Assembly (NCBI GenBank): GCA_900315895.1
Contig: ONAY01000012.1
Location: 1-43,507 of the forward strand
Length of the DNA stretch: 43,507 nt
Source of the DNA: an uncultured Eubacteriales bacterium
GTDB lineage: Bacteria > Bacillota > Clostridia > Peptostreptococcales > Anaerovoracaceae
Reading direction: 5' to 3'
Shown in pieces: positions 32,232-39,536 of this stretch; position 1 is the first letter of the stretch; the number at the start of each line of letters is the position of its first letter. Below the pieces are notes generated by a model. That model searched no databases. It was not told where the DNA came from and worked only from the letters and a program-made list of their open reading frames with translations. The position numbers and the translations under genes are program-made.

Positions 32232-32969
32232 ATGCGGACACTTACGGATAAACTGAAATTTGAATATCTGCTGGATTCGGCGGTGCTCATAGAGATTGGC
32301 GGCGTGAAGGCCTTAATCGACGGACTTCCCAGCGACAAGAATTCCTTCGACCTTCTGCCCGAGGCCCTTGAAGAGGAGATCATGGCAGGGCAGGGAGAAT
32401 TCCGGGGCCTAGACTGCCTGTTTTTCACCCACTGCCACGGGGATCACCTGAGTGGAAAGAAGCTGACCGCATACCTGGAGCGAAACCCGAAGACCTTCGT
32501 AGCGATTCCGGAAGATGCGGAGCTCGACTTCGATAGATTCCGCCGGGGCGGGACGGAGTTCCTGATCCCACAGGGGGAGGTGGCAGAGGTCCACGGCGAA
32601 AGAACTGCCTCCGGCCTTGAATTCCAGTACATGCGGACCGGGCACCTGACCTTCCACTGCCCCGAACACTACGCCTACAACTTCCTTGAGGGAGATACCA
32701 GCGTCATCTTTACCGGGGACATGGACCTGGTGAAACTGAAGATGCTCAAAGGCTTCGACAAGAGAGAGCACGCATTCATTTTTATCAATAATGTTTTGCT
32801 GTGGCACAAGAGGTGGTGCGACATGATAGACGAAATGGGCTTCGAGGGAGTTTTCATCTACCACGTGCCGTCGGAAGGACGGGACCAAGAGGGCTACCGC
32901 GAGAAGGCCCTGAAGTGCTGGCCTGAGAACGGGCAGCACCGCCCGAACTGGGAGATCTTTAACCTATGA
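32232..32969 (+). CDS. MBL-fold metallo-hydrolase
   Basis: A 245-residue metallo-beta-lactamase-fold protein with the metal motif FFTHCHGDHLSGK (HxHxDH), a further His in MRTGHLTFHC, and Asp in VIFTGDMDLV. It lacks a signal peptide. The substrate is unknown; its short form and terminal region (LLWHKRWCDMIDEMGFEG, FIYHVPSEGRDQEGY) do not point to a named subfamily. ATG 32232 is preferred because a promoter covers the upstream part of the open frame. The stop overlaps the lplA start (ATGA), so the two are coupled, but no link to lipoate is known. Confidence 0.82.
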   Translation: MRTLTDKLKFEYLLDSAVLIEIGGVKALIDGLPSDKNSFDLLPEALEEEIMAGQGEFRGLDCLFFTHCHGDHLSGKKLTAYLERNPKTFVAIPEDAELDFDRFRRGGTEFLIPQGEVAEVHGERTASGLEFQYMRTGHLTFHCPEHYAYNFLEGDTSVIFTGDMDLVKLKMLKGFDKREHAFIFINNVLLWHKRWCDMIDEMGFEGVFIYHVPSEGRDQEGYREKALKCWPENGQHRPNWEIFNL

Positions 32970-33949
32970 GATACATCGAATCCGATTCACATGACCCATA
33001 CTACAACCTGGCTCTGGAGGAGCACGTCTTCAATGACCTGCCCAGAGACGAGAGCTACTTCATGCTCTGGCAGAACGAGAACACCATAGTCATCGGCAAG
33101 TACCAGAACGCCTATGAAGAGGTGAACCAGAAGGTGGTGGATGAGAGGGGGATCCGGGTGGCCCGGCGCCTCAGCGGAGGCGGCGCGGTGTACCATGACC
33201 TGGGGAACCTGAACTTCACCTTCATTGCGGACCAGAAGGACGTAAAAGGCCTGAACTTCCGGATCTTCGTGGAGCCTGTGGTGGAGACCCTGAGAGCCCT
33301 GGGAGTCCCTGCGGAATTCACCGGCAGGAACGACATCCTGGTGAACGGCATGAAGATCTCCGGCAACTCCCAGTACGTGAAGGAGGGCAGGGTCATGCAC
33401 CACGGCTGCATCATGCTTTCCACCGACCTGGGGAAGGTGGCGGATGCCCTCCGGGTGCGTGAAGCCAAGTTCCAGTCCAGAAACTCCAAGTCCGTCAGGT
33501 CCCGGGTCACCACCATCAACGCCCAGGCACCCCGGGAGATCACCATGGACGAGTTCAAATCCGCCCTGAAGGAGAGAATACTGGGCTCAGGCGAGGTGGA
33601 GCCTTACCCCCTGACGGAACAGGACCGCAAGACCATCGATGAGCTGAGATGCGCAAAATATTCAACCTGGCAGTGGAACTACGGAAGCCCAGTCACCTTC
33701 GAGATGCGCAGGGAAACCAAGTTCCCGGCGGGGCTGGTCACAGTGGATATGACCGCAAAGGACGGCCGGATAGAGGATATTCATTTCAGCGGAGATTTCT
33801 TTGGAAACGGCCCAATAGAAGAATTGGAAAAGGCCCTAAGAGGCGCAGTGCTGGACACAGGTCTGGTCCGGAAGATCCGCGCCCTGGACCTTGACGAATA
33901 CATGGCAGGAATAAGCCCGGAGGAGCTGGCCGAGCTGATCAGAGGCTAG
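32966..33949 (+). CDS. lplA: Lipoate-protein ligase A
   Basis: A 327-residue enzyme that activates free lipoate with ATP and attaches it to lipoyl domains. The lipoate pocket RRLSGGGAVYHDLGNLNF, the ENTIVIGKYQNAYEEVN region, RNDILVNGMKISGNSQ with the catalytic lysine, and a C-terminal accessory domain (ACSTWQWN-like KYSTWQWNYGSPVTFEMRR) are all present. The length fits the two-domain family. It overlaps the metallo-hydrolase stop by four bases. With lpdA nearby, the cell appears to scavenge lipoate. Confidence 0.95.
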   Translation: MRYIESDSHDPYYNLALEEHVFNDLPRDESYFMLWQNENTIVIGKYQNAYEEVNQKVVDERGIRVARRLSGGGAVYHDLGNLNFTFIADQKDVKGLNFRIFVEPVVETLRALGVPAEFTGRNDILVNGMKISGNSQYVKEGRVMHHGCIMLSTDLGKVADALRVREAKFQSRNSKSVRSRVTTINAQAPREITMDEFKSALKERILGSGEVEPYPLTEQDRKTIDELRCAKYSTWQWNYGSPVTFEMRRETKFPAGLVTVDMTAKDGRIEDIHFSGDFFGNGPIEELEKALRGAVLDTGLVRKIRALDLDEYMAGISPEELAELIRG

Positions 33950-33956
33950 GGAACCC

Positions 33957-33986
33957 TTGACACACCTGCATTATCGCAATTAGACT
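33957..33986 (+). promoter_or_regulatory. Promoter of the coiled-coil protein gene
   Basis: TTGACA (33957-33962), an 18-bp spacer and TAGACT (33981-33986), with AGGAGG 6-11 bases before the ATG at 34006. Confidence 0.6.
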
Positions 33987-34005
33987 ATACAAGGAGGAAG
34001 CGACC

Positions 34006-34515
34006 ATGAAATACACATCTTCAGAGGCAAACAAGCTTTTAAAGCAACTTAACCAGGAGCACGACCATCTCCTTATGATGGAATCCCAGAGCTGCCAGTT
34101 CAACGCAGCTTTGGGGGAGGACGTAGAATCGGTGAGGCCGGAGTACGACTATGCCAAGACCCAGGAAGCATTGGCAGAGGTGGAACAAAAGATCCGCAGC
34201 CTGAAGCACGCAGTAAACGTCTTTAATTCGACCCACAAGGTTCCCGGCTTCGACATGACCATCGACGAGATGCTGGTATACCTGCCGCAGCTCAGCGCCA
34301 GGAAATTCAAACTTCAGAATATGATGAGCCGCCTTCCCAAGGTGAGAGAGTCCGCCAGCGGCTTCGGTAACAACAAACTTATAGATTACAACTATGCCAA
34401 CTACGATATCTCTTCCGTGGAAATAGATTTTGCGGAGGTGGACCAGCTGCTGCAGAAGGCACAGACTGCTCTGGATCTTTTGAACAACACAGAGACCATG
34501 GAAATAGAGCTATAA
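34006..34515 (+). CDS. Helical cytoplasmic protein, unknown function
   Basis: A 169-residue protein that is predicted almost wholly helical and coiled: KLLKQLNQEHDHLLMMESQ at the N-terminus, EALAEVEQKIRSLKHAVNVFN in the middle, and LPQLSARKFKLQNMMSRLPKVR. It ends with VDQLLQKAQTALDLLNNTETMEIEL. The pattern loosely recalls DIP1984/septicolysin-like small proteins, but I am not confident. No membrane segment or signal is present. It has its own promoter, a strong AAGGAGG site and a downstream terminator at 34678, with 160 bases of gene-free DNA between. Confidence 0.75.
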   Translation: MKYTSSEANKLLKQLNQEHDHLLMMESQSCQFNAALGEDVESVRPEYDYAKTQEALAEVEQKIRSLKHAVNVFNSTHKVPGFDMTIDEMLVYLPQLSARKFKLQNMMSRLPKVRESASGFGNNKLIDYNYANYDISSVEIDFAEVDQLLQKAQTALDLLNNTETMEIEL

Positions 34516-34677
34516 GGGAAATCCTTTCCGGCTGCCCGGCCATCATTCTATCATGATACGGAATGGTTCAAGGTTTTAGTAATTCTGTTATTCCTTTTGT
34601 TATTGCTTATTACTTAAGGTTCAATGAATAGGGTATGGCTTCAAGCGATTGTCCGGTGCAGTCAGGATAAAAGCTTT

Positions 34678-34715
34678 GGGGCGGGGGAAGCATAGGTCTC
34701 ATCCCGCCCTTTTTT
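34678..34715 (+). terminator. Intrinsic terminator
   Basis: GGGCGGG and CCCGCCC (34703-34709) pair across an 18-nt loop and are followed by six T residues. Confidence 0.75.
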
Positions 34716-34718
34716 GTA

Positions 34719-34748
34719 CAAAAAATCCCCGCGCGACGGCGTGGGGAT
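34719..34748 (-). terminator. Intrinsic terminator of brnA
   Basis: ATCCCCGCGC (34725-34734) pairs with GCGTGGGGAT (34739-34748), including one G-U, with loop GACG. On the minus strand TTTTTT follows. It lies 14 bases beyond the brnA stop. Confidence 0.85.
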
Positions 34749-34761
34749 CCCTTCATAAATG

Positions 34762-34971
34762 CTATTTGAATGTGTATTCAAGCTTCTTCTCGTGGACGGC
34801 ACAGTCAGTGAGATACATGTTTATCAGATTTTGATATGAAATGCCTGTCTCCTCAGCCTGCTTCTTGAAATAATCGACGGTCTCGATGTTGAGCCTGATG
34901 GTGATCTGCTGTTTGAGCTTAGTAACATATGGATTACGTATTCCTTTAGAAAAATCATATTCTTTTCTCAT
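34762..34971 (-). CDS. brnA: BrnA-like antitoxin
   Basis: A 69-residue antitoxin of the BrnA family with an N-terminal charged segment (MRKEYDFSKGIRNPYV) and a ribbon-helix-helix DNA-binding domain (QQITIRLNIETVDYFKKQAE, SYQNLINMYLTDCA). BrnA normally neutralises the BrnT ribonuclease and represses its own promoter. ATG 34971 is chosen for the AAGGTG site seven bases upstream. Immediately upstream only the last ~22 codons of brnT survive (34984-35067), so this looks like an orphan antitoxin with an intact promoter. Confidence 0.85.
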   Translation of the reverse strand: MRKEYDFSKGIRNPYVTKLKQQITIRLNIETVDYFKKQAEETGISYQNLINMYLTDCAVHEKKLEYTFK

Positions 34972-34983
34972 GTTAATCACCTT

Positions 34984-35067
34984 CTAATAGTATTGCTGCT
35001 CTATCTTTGTAGCCTTTCTTGCTGAAATAATACGAATAGTTCGGTCATGATACCCCCCTCTATATAA
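34984..35067 (-). pseudogene. brnT: brnT toxin remnant (C-terminal fragment)
   Basis: The minus frame ending at TAG 34984-34986 reads HDRTIRIISARKATKIEQQYY, the characteristic C-terminus of BrnT (R.ISARKAT..E). The frame is closed by a stop at 35068-35070 and has no start codon, so the first ~70 residues of the toxin are missing. The promoter at 35072-35099 abuts the fragment, as expected after an internal deletion. Confidence 0.75.
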
Positions 35068-35071
35068 TTAT

Positions 35072-35099
35072 ATTATAATTAAAAAATAATTATTGTCAA
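35072..35099 (-). promoter_or_regulatory. Promoter of the brnTA remnant
   Basis: TTGACA (35099-35094), a 16-bp spacer and TATAAT (35077-35072) on the minus strand, both perfect consensus. Dyad AT-rich sequence around the -10 may be the BrnA operator. Confidence 0.75.
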
Positions 35100-35102
35100 G
35101 AA

Positions 35103-35152
35103 GCGCCATATAAAGATCCCCGCGCCGGCGCGCGGGGATCTTTATATGGCGC
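35103..35152. repeat. 23-bp perfect inverted repeat
   Basis: GCGCCATATAAAGATCCCC plus GCGC (35103-35125) pairs fully with 35130-35152 around the loop CGGC. It lies between the GNAT gene and the brnA promoter. It lacks a T-tract, so it may be a transcription insulator or a small palindromic element. Confidence 0.8.
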
Positions 35153-35227
35153 CATCTTGATGTAATGTCAATAGTTACATTAAAAAATTTAAAAATTATT
35201 TTTTTGCTGTATGATAAGCTTAACAGA

Positions 35228-35758
35228 TCATAACTCCATTACTGCGGGGATCTCGTCCCAGCCCTCAGGCAGTTTTTCTTCTTCAACAAAGCCAAATGAA
35301 CGGTAAAGATTCCTTGCTACATCGTTCCCGGGCTCATAGGAGAGCCAGCAGTACTTTGCTTCTCCTACGGGAAAGGTGCGGACGTAATCCAGCGCCAGCT
35401 GGAGCGCCTCCTTGCCGTAGCCCTTGCCCTGGTATCTTTTGTCGATCATGAAACGCCAGATCAGATAGCTTTTGTCCATGAAGTAGGGTGTTGCCTCGCC
35501 CTCTTCAGCATATTTTTTGGCATATTCGAGGCTGGGATAGTAGCCGATCATAAGAAATCCGATTGGCTTGTCCCCACGGTAGATGCCAAAGGGCTGCGGA
35601 TATCCTCCCGATATGGTGGCCACATAGGCTGTCGCCAGCGACCAGACATTCGGTGCAACGAAATTTTGCTGATCCCTTCTCACCTTCAGTTTGCCTATCG
35701 GGTAAAAGTTATCTATGTTGACTTTCTCAAGTCTCAGTTTTTTATTATCAGAGTTCAA
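35228..35758 (-). CDS. GNAT acetyltransferase (BltD/PaiA-like polyamine type)
   Basis: A 176-residue GNAT protein. The acetyl-CoA-binding motif A is MIDKRYQGKGYGKEALQLALDYV (R/Q-x-x-G-x-G/A), with N-terminal LRLEKVNIDNFYPIGKLKV and C-terminal RNLYRSFGFVEEEKL. The sequence order resembles BltD-type spermine/spermidine acetyltransferases, though the substrate is unproven. TTG 35758 is preferred because AAGGAAG lies 8 bases upstream; a TTG at 35776 has no site. It is the last gene after the serine hydrolase and double-GNAT genes on the same strand. Confidence 0.8.
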   Translation of the reverse strand: MNSDNKKLRLEKVNIDNFYPIGKLKVRRDQQNFVAPNVWSLATAYVATISGGYPQPFGIYRGDKPIGFLMIGYYPSLEYAKKYAEEGEATPYFMDKSYLIWRFMIDKRYQGKGYGKEALQLALDYVRTFPVGEAKYCWLSYEPGNDVARNLYRSFGFVEEEKLPEGWDEIPAVMEL

Positions 35759-35815
35759 TTTTATCACTTCCTTCAAAAAATTTTACAGCTTAAGCACGGC
35801 GTTGATCTCACCCTC

Positions 35816-36697
35816 TTAAAGGTCTTTATACACAATGTAGAAGCTGTGGCCTTTCGGCAGATCTTTCAGTTCGCCAGCGACATTATATCCGGCCTTCTGA
35901 AAGAAGCCGACGTTCCAGTCATATATTTCTTCGGAAACTATTTTGGTAGCGCCTTTTTCTTTTGCCTTCTTTTCAAAATGTTTTAATAACAGCGTTCCCA
36001 ATCCCTGATGGCGATATTCTTCATCCACCCAGATCTTCCAGATCCAGCCGGTATCGATCTCCGTCACTCCGGCCATGATCGCAGCGACGACTTTGCCGTC
36101 CTTTGTGACCAGTTTTCTGTTGATCTTGATATAATCATGTTTTATCTCAAGGTGCTCTTTATTAAAGCCTTCATCCAGCTGGTCGCATATGAATTCGGCA
36201 TCGTCTTCCGACCCGTCCAAGATCTCATACTCTATGGGTCTGCACCTTCTCTTGGGCTGGTTCCCATCAAGGCGCTTCATAAGCTGATAGTCCTCATGGC
36301 CTGCAGGGCAGTCCTTTAAGGTAGCAAATAATTCATATCCATGTTTCTGATAATAGGGTTTAGCCTGGAAATCCCATGTGCCTACCCAGATAAGATGGCA
36401 TCCTCTGCTTTCGGCAACCTCTTCGACTGCCTGGAGTGCGACGGAGCCGAGCCCCTGCCGGCGGTATTTTTCATCCACCCACATATCATCCACATACATA
36501 CAGCCCCAAGGGAAAATATACCCGGTGCAGCCGGCGATGATATTGCCGTCTTTATCCACTATTTTTTTGCAAACTGTTTCTTCTTCTTTACTGAATCCAT
36601 CAAGCGCCGGTACGAGTTCAAGGTAATACTCATGGACGAGTTCCTCTATCCGTTCCGAATCTCTGCGGGCGCTTCTTCTTAAAAATAACTTTTCCAT
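35816..36697 (-). CDS. Tandem-GNAT acetyltransferase
   Basis: A 293-residue protein with two GNAT domains. The first (about 1-150) has WVDEKYRRQGLGSVALQAVEE and the second (about 158-293) WVDEEYRHQGLGTLLLKHFEK; both keep the acetyl-CoA loop R-x-Q-G-L-G. The linker KRLDGNQPKRRCRP is basic. Such pairs usually have one active and one structural domain; here neither motif is visibly degraded. The substrate is unknown. AGGAGG lies seven bases before the ATG and the preceding hydrolase gene ends 11 bases upstream, so the two are cotranscribed. Confidence 0.85.
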   Translation of the reverse strand: MEKLFLRRSARRDSERIEELVHEYYLELVPALDGFSKEEETVCKKIVDKDGNIIAGCTGYIFPWGCMYVDDMWVDEKYRRQGLGSVALQAVEEVAESRGCHLIWVGTWDFQAKPYYQKHGYELFATLKDCPAGHEDYQLMKRLDGNQPKRRCRPIEYEILDGSEDDAEFICDQLDEGFNKEHLEIKHDYIKINRKLVTKDGKVVAAIMAGVTEIDTGWIWKIWVDEEYRHQGLGTLLLKHFEKKAKEKGATKIVSEEIYDWNVGFFQKAGYNVAGELKDLPKGHSFYIVYKDL

Positions 36698-36708
36698 ATC
36701 GTATCCTC

Positions 36709-38079
36709 CTACAGTTTTTTGCAGATGAAGTCTTCGATCATCAGGCAGTTTTCGCCGAAGGTCACTTCCAGCATGCCGCCCTTTCTGCCGAACTTATTTT
36801 CACCTATAGGATAGAATTTGAATTCCAGCGGATCGCCGTCATCGTCGAAAGCCTTGGCCCAAAGATCTCCGTCTTTCATGTACACTTCGTCGATGATAAG
36901 ATCGAAATTCTTGGGATGCTCGTACTTACCGCAGAAAGACTCCCACTTAGATTTATCCGGATCCTGGATGGTGATGTCTTCAATGGTGACGATGGGCTCA
37001 GGCTCTTCGCCTCTTGCGATAGCTCTCATAGCGTAATAAAAGCCATAGTAAGCCCTGACGTCCTTGGGTTCGCGGCTGTTCAGAAGCACCAGCACCTTAT
37101 CTCTGTCTATGAATCGCTCAAACCAGGTGATCACTCCCGGCATGCCGCCGCTGTGGCTCACGATCAGTCCCAGTTCCGGGTTGTTTTCAACACCCCAGCC
37201 GAAGCCATAGCCTATACCGCCATCGTCATACTCAGCGATCTCTCCGTTATTAAGTTTCGCGGGAGTGTACATGAGCTGTTGTTCTTCAGAAGTAAGGATC
37301 TTCCCTTCTCTGAGCGCTCTGTCCCATTTAAACATATCGAAAATGGTGGTGTATACGTAGTCATCGCCGTTCAGGCCGTCGAATGCCACTACGTCGCCGT
37401 CTTCTTCCGAGTCGATGTCTGCAACCCATTTGCCGTCCTCGAACACTGTTGCCCGCGCATAGTTCTCAAAGGGAACGCCGTCTCTTCTGATGTGGCAGCA
37501 GCGTGTCGAAGTCATTCCGGCAGGCTCAAATATATTCTGCATGAGAAAGTCCTCGTAAGGAACGTCAGCAAGTTTATCCACGACAAGAGCCAGAAGGTTG
37601 TAGCCGGTATTGGAGTATTCAAGCCCATCTCCGGGTGCAAACAGGGGTTTCAGCTTAGTCTCGCAGAGGAAGCGTGGGATCTCGTCGTTGCCGGGTACCC
37701 GGTTTTCCTTCTTCCAGATGTTGATAAACCAGTCAGCGTCATCGAAATAATCCGGAACACCGCCGGTGTGGCTCAGAAGATGCCTGATGGTCACCCCGGG
37801 ATAGGGTATCTCCGGGAAGTACTTCGTGATCTCGTCGTCAAGGCTCAGTTTGCCTTCCCTGACCATCAGCATGACAGCTGCCGCAGCGAACTGCTTGCTG
37901 ACCGAAGCTAGCTGGAAGATAGTATCCTCGTTGTTTGGCAGAGTGTTCTCCGGATCGCGGTAACCGTATGCCCCCTTGGATACGATCTCGCCATTCTCAG
38001 CGAAAAGCCATGTTCCGTTGAAACCTGCCTTCTCATGTCCTATGCGGACAAAATTATCCATTATTGTTTTCTTATCCAT
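36709..38079 (-). CDS. Serine hydrolase of the class C beta-lactamase/PBP family
   Basis: A 456-residue protein with the three active-site elements of the family: S59-V-S-K62 (SxxK), Y155-S-N157 (YxN) and SHSGG in place of KTG. A C-terminal ~100-residue lipocalin-like beta domain (ESFCGKYEHPKNFDLIIDEV) follows. No signal peptide is visible, so it appears cytoplasmic, which suggests an esterase, peptidase or D-amino-acid-processing role rather than a secreted beta-lactamase. The ATG has no good ribosome site. Upstream lie a strong promoter, a 21-codon ORF and a terminator, suggesting attenuation of this operon. Confidence 0.87.
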   Translation of the reverse strand: MDKKTIMDNFVRIGHEKAGFNGTWLFAENGEIVSKGAYGYRDPENTLPNNEDTIFQLASVSKQFAAAAVMLMVREGKLSLDDEITKYFPEIPYPGVTIRHLLSHTGGVPDYFDDADWFINIWKKENRVPGNDEIPRFLCETKLKPLFAPGDGLEYSNTGYNLLALVVDKLADVPYEDFLMQNIFEPAGMTSTRCCHIRRDGVPFENYARATVFEDGKWVADIDSEEDGDVVAFDGLNGDDYVYTTIFDMFKWDRALREGKILTSEEQQLMYTPAKLNNGEIAEYDDGGIGYGFGWGVENNPELGLIVSHSGGMPGVITWFERFIDRDKVLVLLNSREPKDVRAYYGFYYAMRAIARGEEPEPIVTIEDITIQDPDKSKWESFCGKYEHPKNFDLIIDEVYMKDGDLWAKAFDDDGDPLEFKFYPIGENKFGRKGGMLEVTFGENCLMIEDFICKKL

Positions 38080-38170
38080 AATATTTTCATGCAGCCTGCA
38101 TTGCTGCGTTTCCTTTCTTCACAGTTATTACTTGCGGTGACCCGGCGATCATGCATTCAGCATAAATGAG

Positions 38171-38200
38171 AAAAAAATGCCGTGACGAAGACGCCACGGC
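38171..38200 (-). terminator. Intrinsic terminator between the leader ORF and the hydrolase gene
   Basis: On the minus strand GCCGTGGCG, loop TCTT, CGTCACGGC (one G-U pair), then seven T residues. It lies 25 bases after the 21-codon ORF and 92 bases before the hydrolase start. Confidence 0.88.
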
Positions 38201-38224
38201 AATCAAAACATATGTGCTGTCAAA

Positions 38225-38290
38225 CTAAAATGCACAAGCCGAGGTCATCACATCATATTCAGTTAAAGTTGCAAGTTTTATTGTAATCAT
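38225..38290 (-). CDS. 21-residue leader peptide
   Basis: A short ORF starting MITIKLATLT and ending MTSACAF. AAAGGAGG lies 9 bases before its ATG and a near-consensus promoter (38327-38355) precedes it. The terminator at 38171-38200 follows. The peptide is neither strongly hydrophobic nor Cys-rich and matches no signal or RiPP family I know. CCTCGGC (38238-38244, codons Thr-Ser-Ala) can pair with the left terminator arm GCCGTGG at six of seven bases, so ribosome position could control termination. It could alternatively be a secreted or signalling peptide with its own transcript. Confidence 0.55.
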   Translation of the reverse strand: MITIKLATLTEYDVMTSACAF

Positions 38291-38326
38291 TATCGATGAC
38301 CTCCTTTCTTTATATTTTGCGTTATT

Positions 38327-38355
38327 ATTATAACAGACAGTGTTTGATGAATCAA
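38327..38355 (-). promoter_or_regulatory. Strong promoter of the leader peptide
   Basis: TTGATT (38355-38350), a 17-bp spacer and TATAAT (38332-38327) on the minus strand, about 27 bases before the ribosome site of the 21-codon ORF. Confidence 0.75.
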
Positions 38356-38460
38356 TACTGTACATACAACTTACATGCATGACCTCCATAGCCGGCATTG
38401 TTTTCGTCAGCCTCCGGCTGTGTACAGGTCAGTATTTACTTTGTGGATAATTCAGCGTTG

Positions 38461-38751
38461 TCAGATACTTTCATCGTTCGGAGACGCGGCAAGTTTCCGG
38501 CTTCTGAGGATCCTTTGAATGCTCTTTACGGACAAAGAAAAACGTAGGGATAATTTTTCTGCACTATCGCCATTCTGATAGGCTTGATATATTCTTTCAT
38601 TTCGCTCGCGGAAAAAATCCTTCGAGGAAGTTCCGCTTCCCCATTTCCGTTTTTCTTTCCGTGGGATATAGATCGTCTGACCGTCTATATATTGCTGAAT
38701 CGCTTCCAATAATTCTTTGGGCAGGATCTCATCTGCCCGAATATAGCTCAT
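38461..38751 (-). CDS. CD3324-family helix-turn-helix protein
   Basis: A 96-residue protein that matches the CD3324 family: MSYIRADEILPKELLEAIQQYIDGQTIYIPRK at the N-terminus, a basic linker, then RNERIYQAYQNGDSAEKLSLRF and SVKSIQRILRSRKL, a Mor/HTH-like DNA-binding unit. It is probably a small transcription factor; targets are unknown. AGGAGG lies six bases before the ATG. The transcript appears to start near 38890 and carries a nine-codon ORF and a hairpin in its leader. Confidence 0.85.
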   Translation of the reverse strand: MSYIRADEILPKELLEAIQQYIDGQTIYIPRKEKRKWGSGTSSKDFFRERNERIYQAYQNGDSAEKLSLRFSLSVKSIQRILRSRKLAASPNDESI

Positions 38752-38818
38752 ACGTTCCTCCTTGCTGTTTCCGGATTCGTCTGAGCTTACGATTCAATTA
38801 TCAGGATTTAAGCCCAGA

Positions 38819-38848
38819 CTACTGGGCGATTACATATTTTCTGGTCAT
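38819..38848 (-). CDS. Nine-residue upstream ORF (MTRKYVIAQ)
   Basis: AAGGAG stands 10 bases before an ATG opening nine codons that stop at TAG. The stop lies in the loop of the GCCCAG/CTGGGC hairpin at 38812-38827. It is about 70 bases before the CD3324-family start. It could be a chance ORF. Confidence 0.25.
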   Translation of the reverse strand: MTRKYVIAQ

Positions 38849-39010
38849 AAAAGATATGCTCCTTTCTTTTGATTAAGTCATAATTACTTATGTTTATTAT
38901 ACTGTTTTTTCCGGTTTGTTGATACCTCAAGAATTATTATAAAAAAGTATGTGCCAACCAACCAGGCCCGATAAGTAGAGACAACAAGTATTCTTGCCTA
39001 CCCCAAAACA

Positions 39011-39039
39011 AAGAAAAAAGGAAGTGCAGATGCACTTCC
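39011..39039 (-). terminator. Terminator next to the left tRNA-end repeat
   Basis: GGAAGTGCA (39020-39028), GA, TGCACTTCC (39031-39039), with TTTTTTCTTTG following on the minus strand. It stands just after the tRNA-like 3' end at 39045 in minus-strand sense. Confidence 0.85.
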
Positions 39040-39044
39040 TAAAT

Positions 39045-39157
39045 TGGTTGAGCGTAGAGGATTCGAATTCACTAGCTCCTTGAAAAGCGTTGAAAATGAA
39101 GGGAGGTGAAGGCTGCGCTGTCGATTGTAACCAAAAGTGTAACCAGAATTAGTTATT
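39045..39157. repeat. Left island junction: tRNA-3'-end repeat (attachment-site-like)
   Basis: On the minus strand TTCGAATCCTCTACGCTCAA recalls a T-arm and acceptor stem with two changes. To the right, CGTTGAAAAT and two copies of AAAGTGTAA-type sequence ending AGTTATT match 43147-43269. These are typical of tyrosine-recombinase element ends in tRNA genes. Confidence 0.7.
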
Positions 39158-39164
39158 CCCATCC

Positions 39165-39536
39165 TTAATCATTCTTTAAATAAGGATACTCTGGTGTAAC
39201 TGTGAAGATAATGCCAGCATCCTTAAGCCTGATTACAGCATCATTTATATCTACTGCCTTTCCTGATATAAAAGATTTCGGGGCATTCTCTAACAAGCGT
39301 TTTGCTTCTAAAAAATTCACATCAGAAATCTCCGAAACCAATCTTATATTGTCCTTAGTAACCTGATTGCCTTCTTCCAGCGATATTTCATATATAGTTT
39401 CATCCTCTTTTATCGGATCGATATATGAAGTAACCCATCCCCATCCGCATTTAGGGCATTTCATGCCTACAGGTCGTTCAGAGTCTACAGGAATCATCTC
39501 CGCACCGCATTTATCACATAATACTTTTTCAATCAT
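39165..39536 (-). CDS. Zinc-ribbon protein with L7/L12 C-terminal-like domain
   Basis: A 123-residue protein. C7/C10 and C27/C30 form a zinc ribbon (LCDKCGAEM, KCPKCGWGW). Residues about 60-118 (KDNIRLVSEISDVNFLEAKRLLENAP, ending AGIIFTVTPEYP) match the helix-helix-strand pattern of the ribosomal protein L7/L12 C-terminal domain, which normally recruits GTPases. It overlaps the upstream 161-residue gene by eight bases, with AGGAGG inside that gene. The coupling and small size suggest an immunity or antitoxin partner, which is inference. Confidence 0.7.
   Translation of the reverse strand: MIEKVLCDKCGAEMIPVDSERPVGMKCPKCGWGWVTSYIDPIKEDETIYEISLEEGNQVTKDNIRLVSEISDVNFLEAKRLLENAPKSFISGKAVDINDAVIRLKDAGIIFTVTPEYPYLKND

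Noticed and set aside
39045-39070. Complete tRNA at the left junction
   Set aside because: Only the last ~20 bases resemble a tRNA, and the sequence upstream in minus sense is element DNA.
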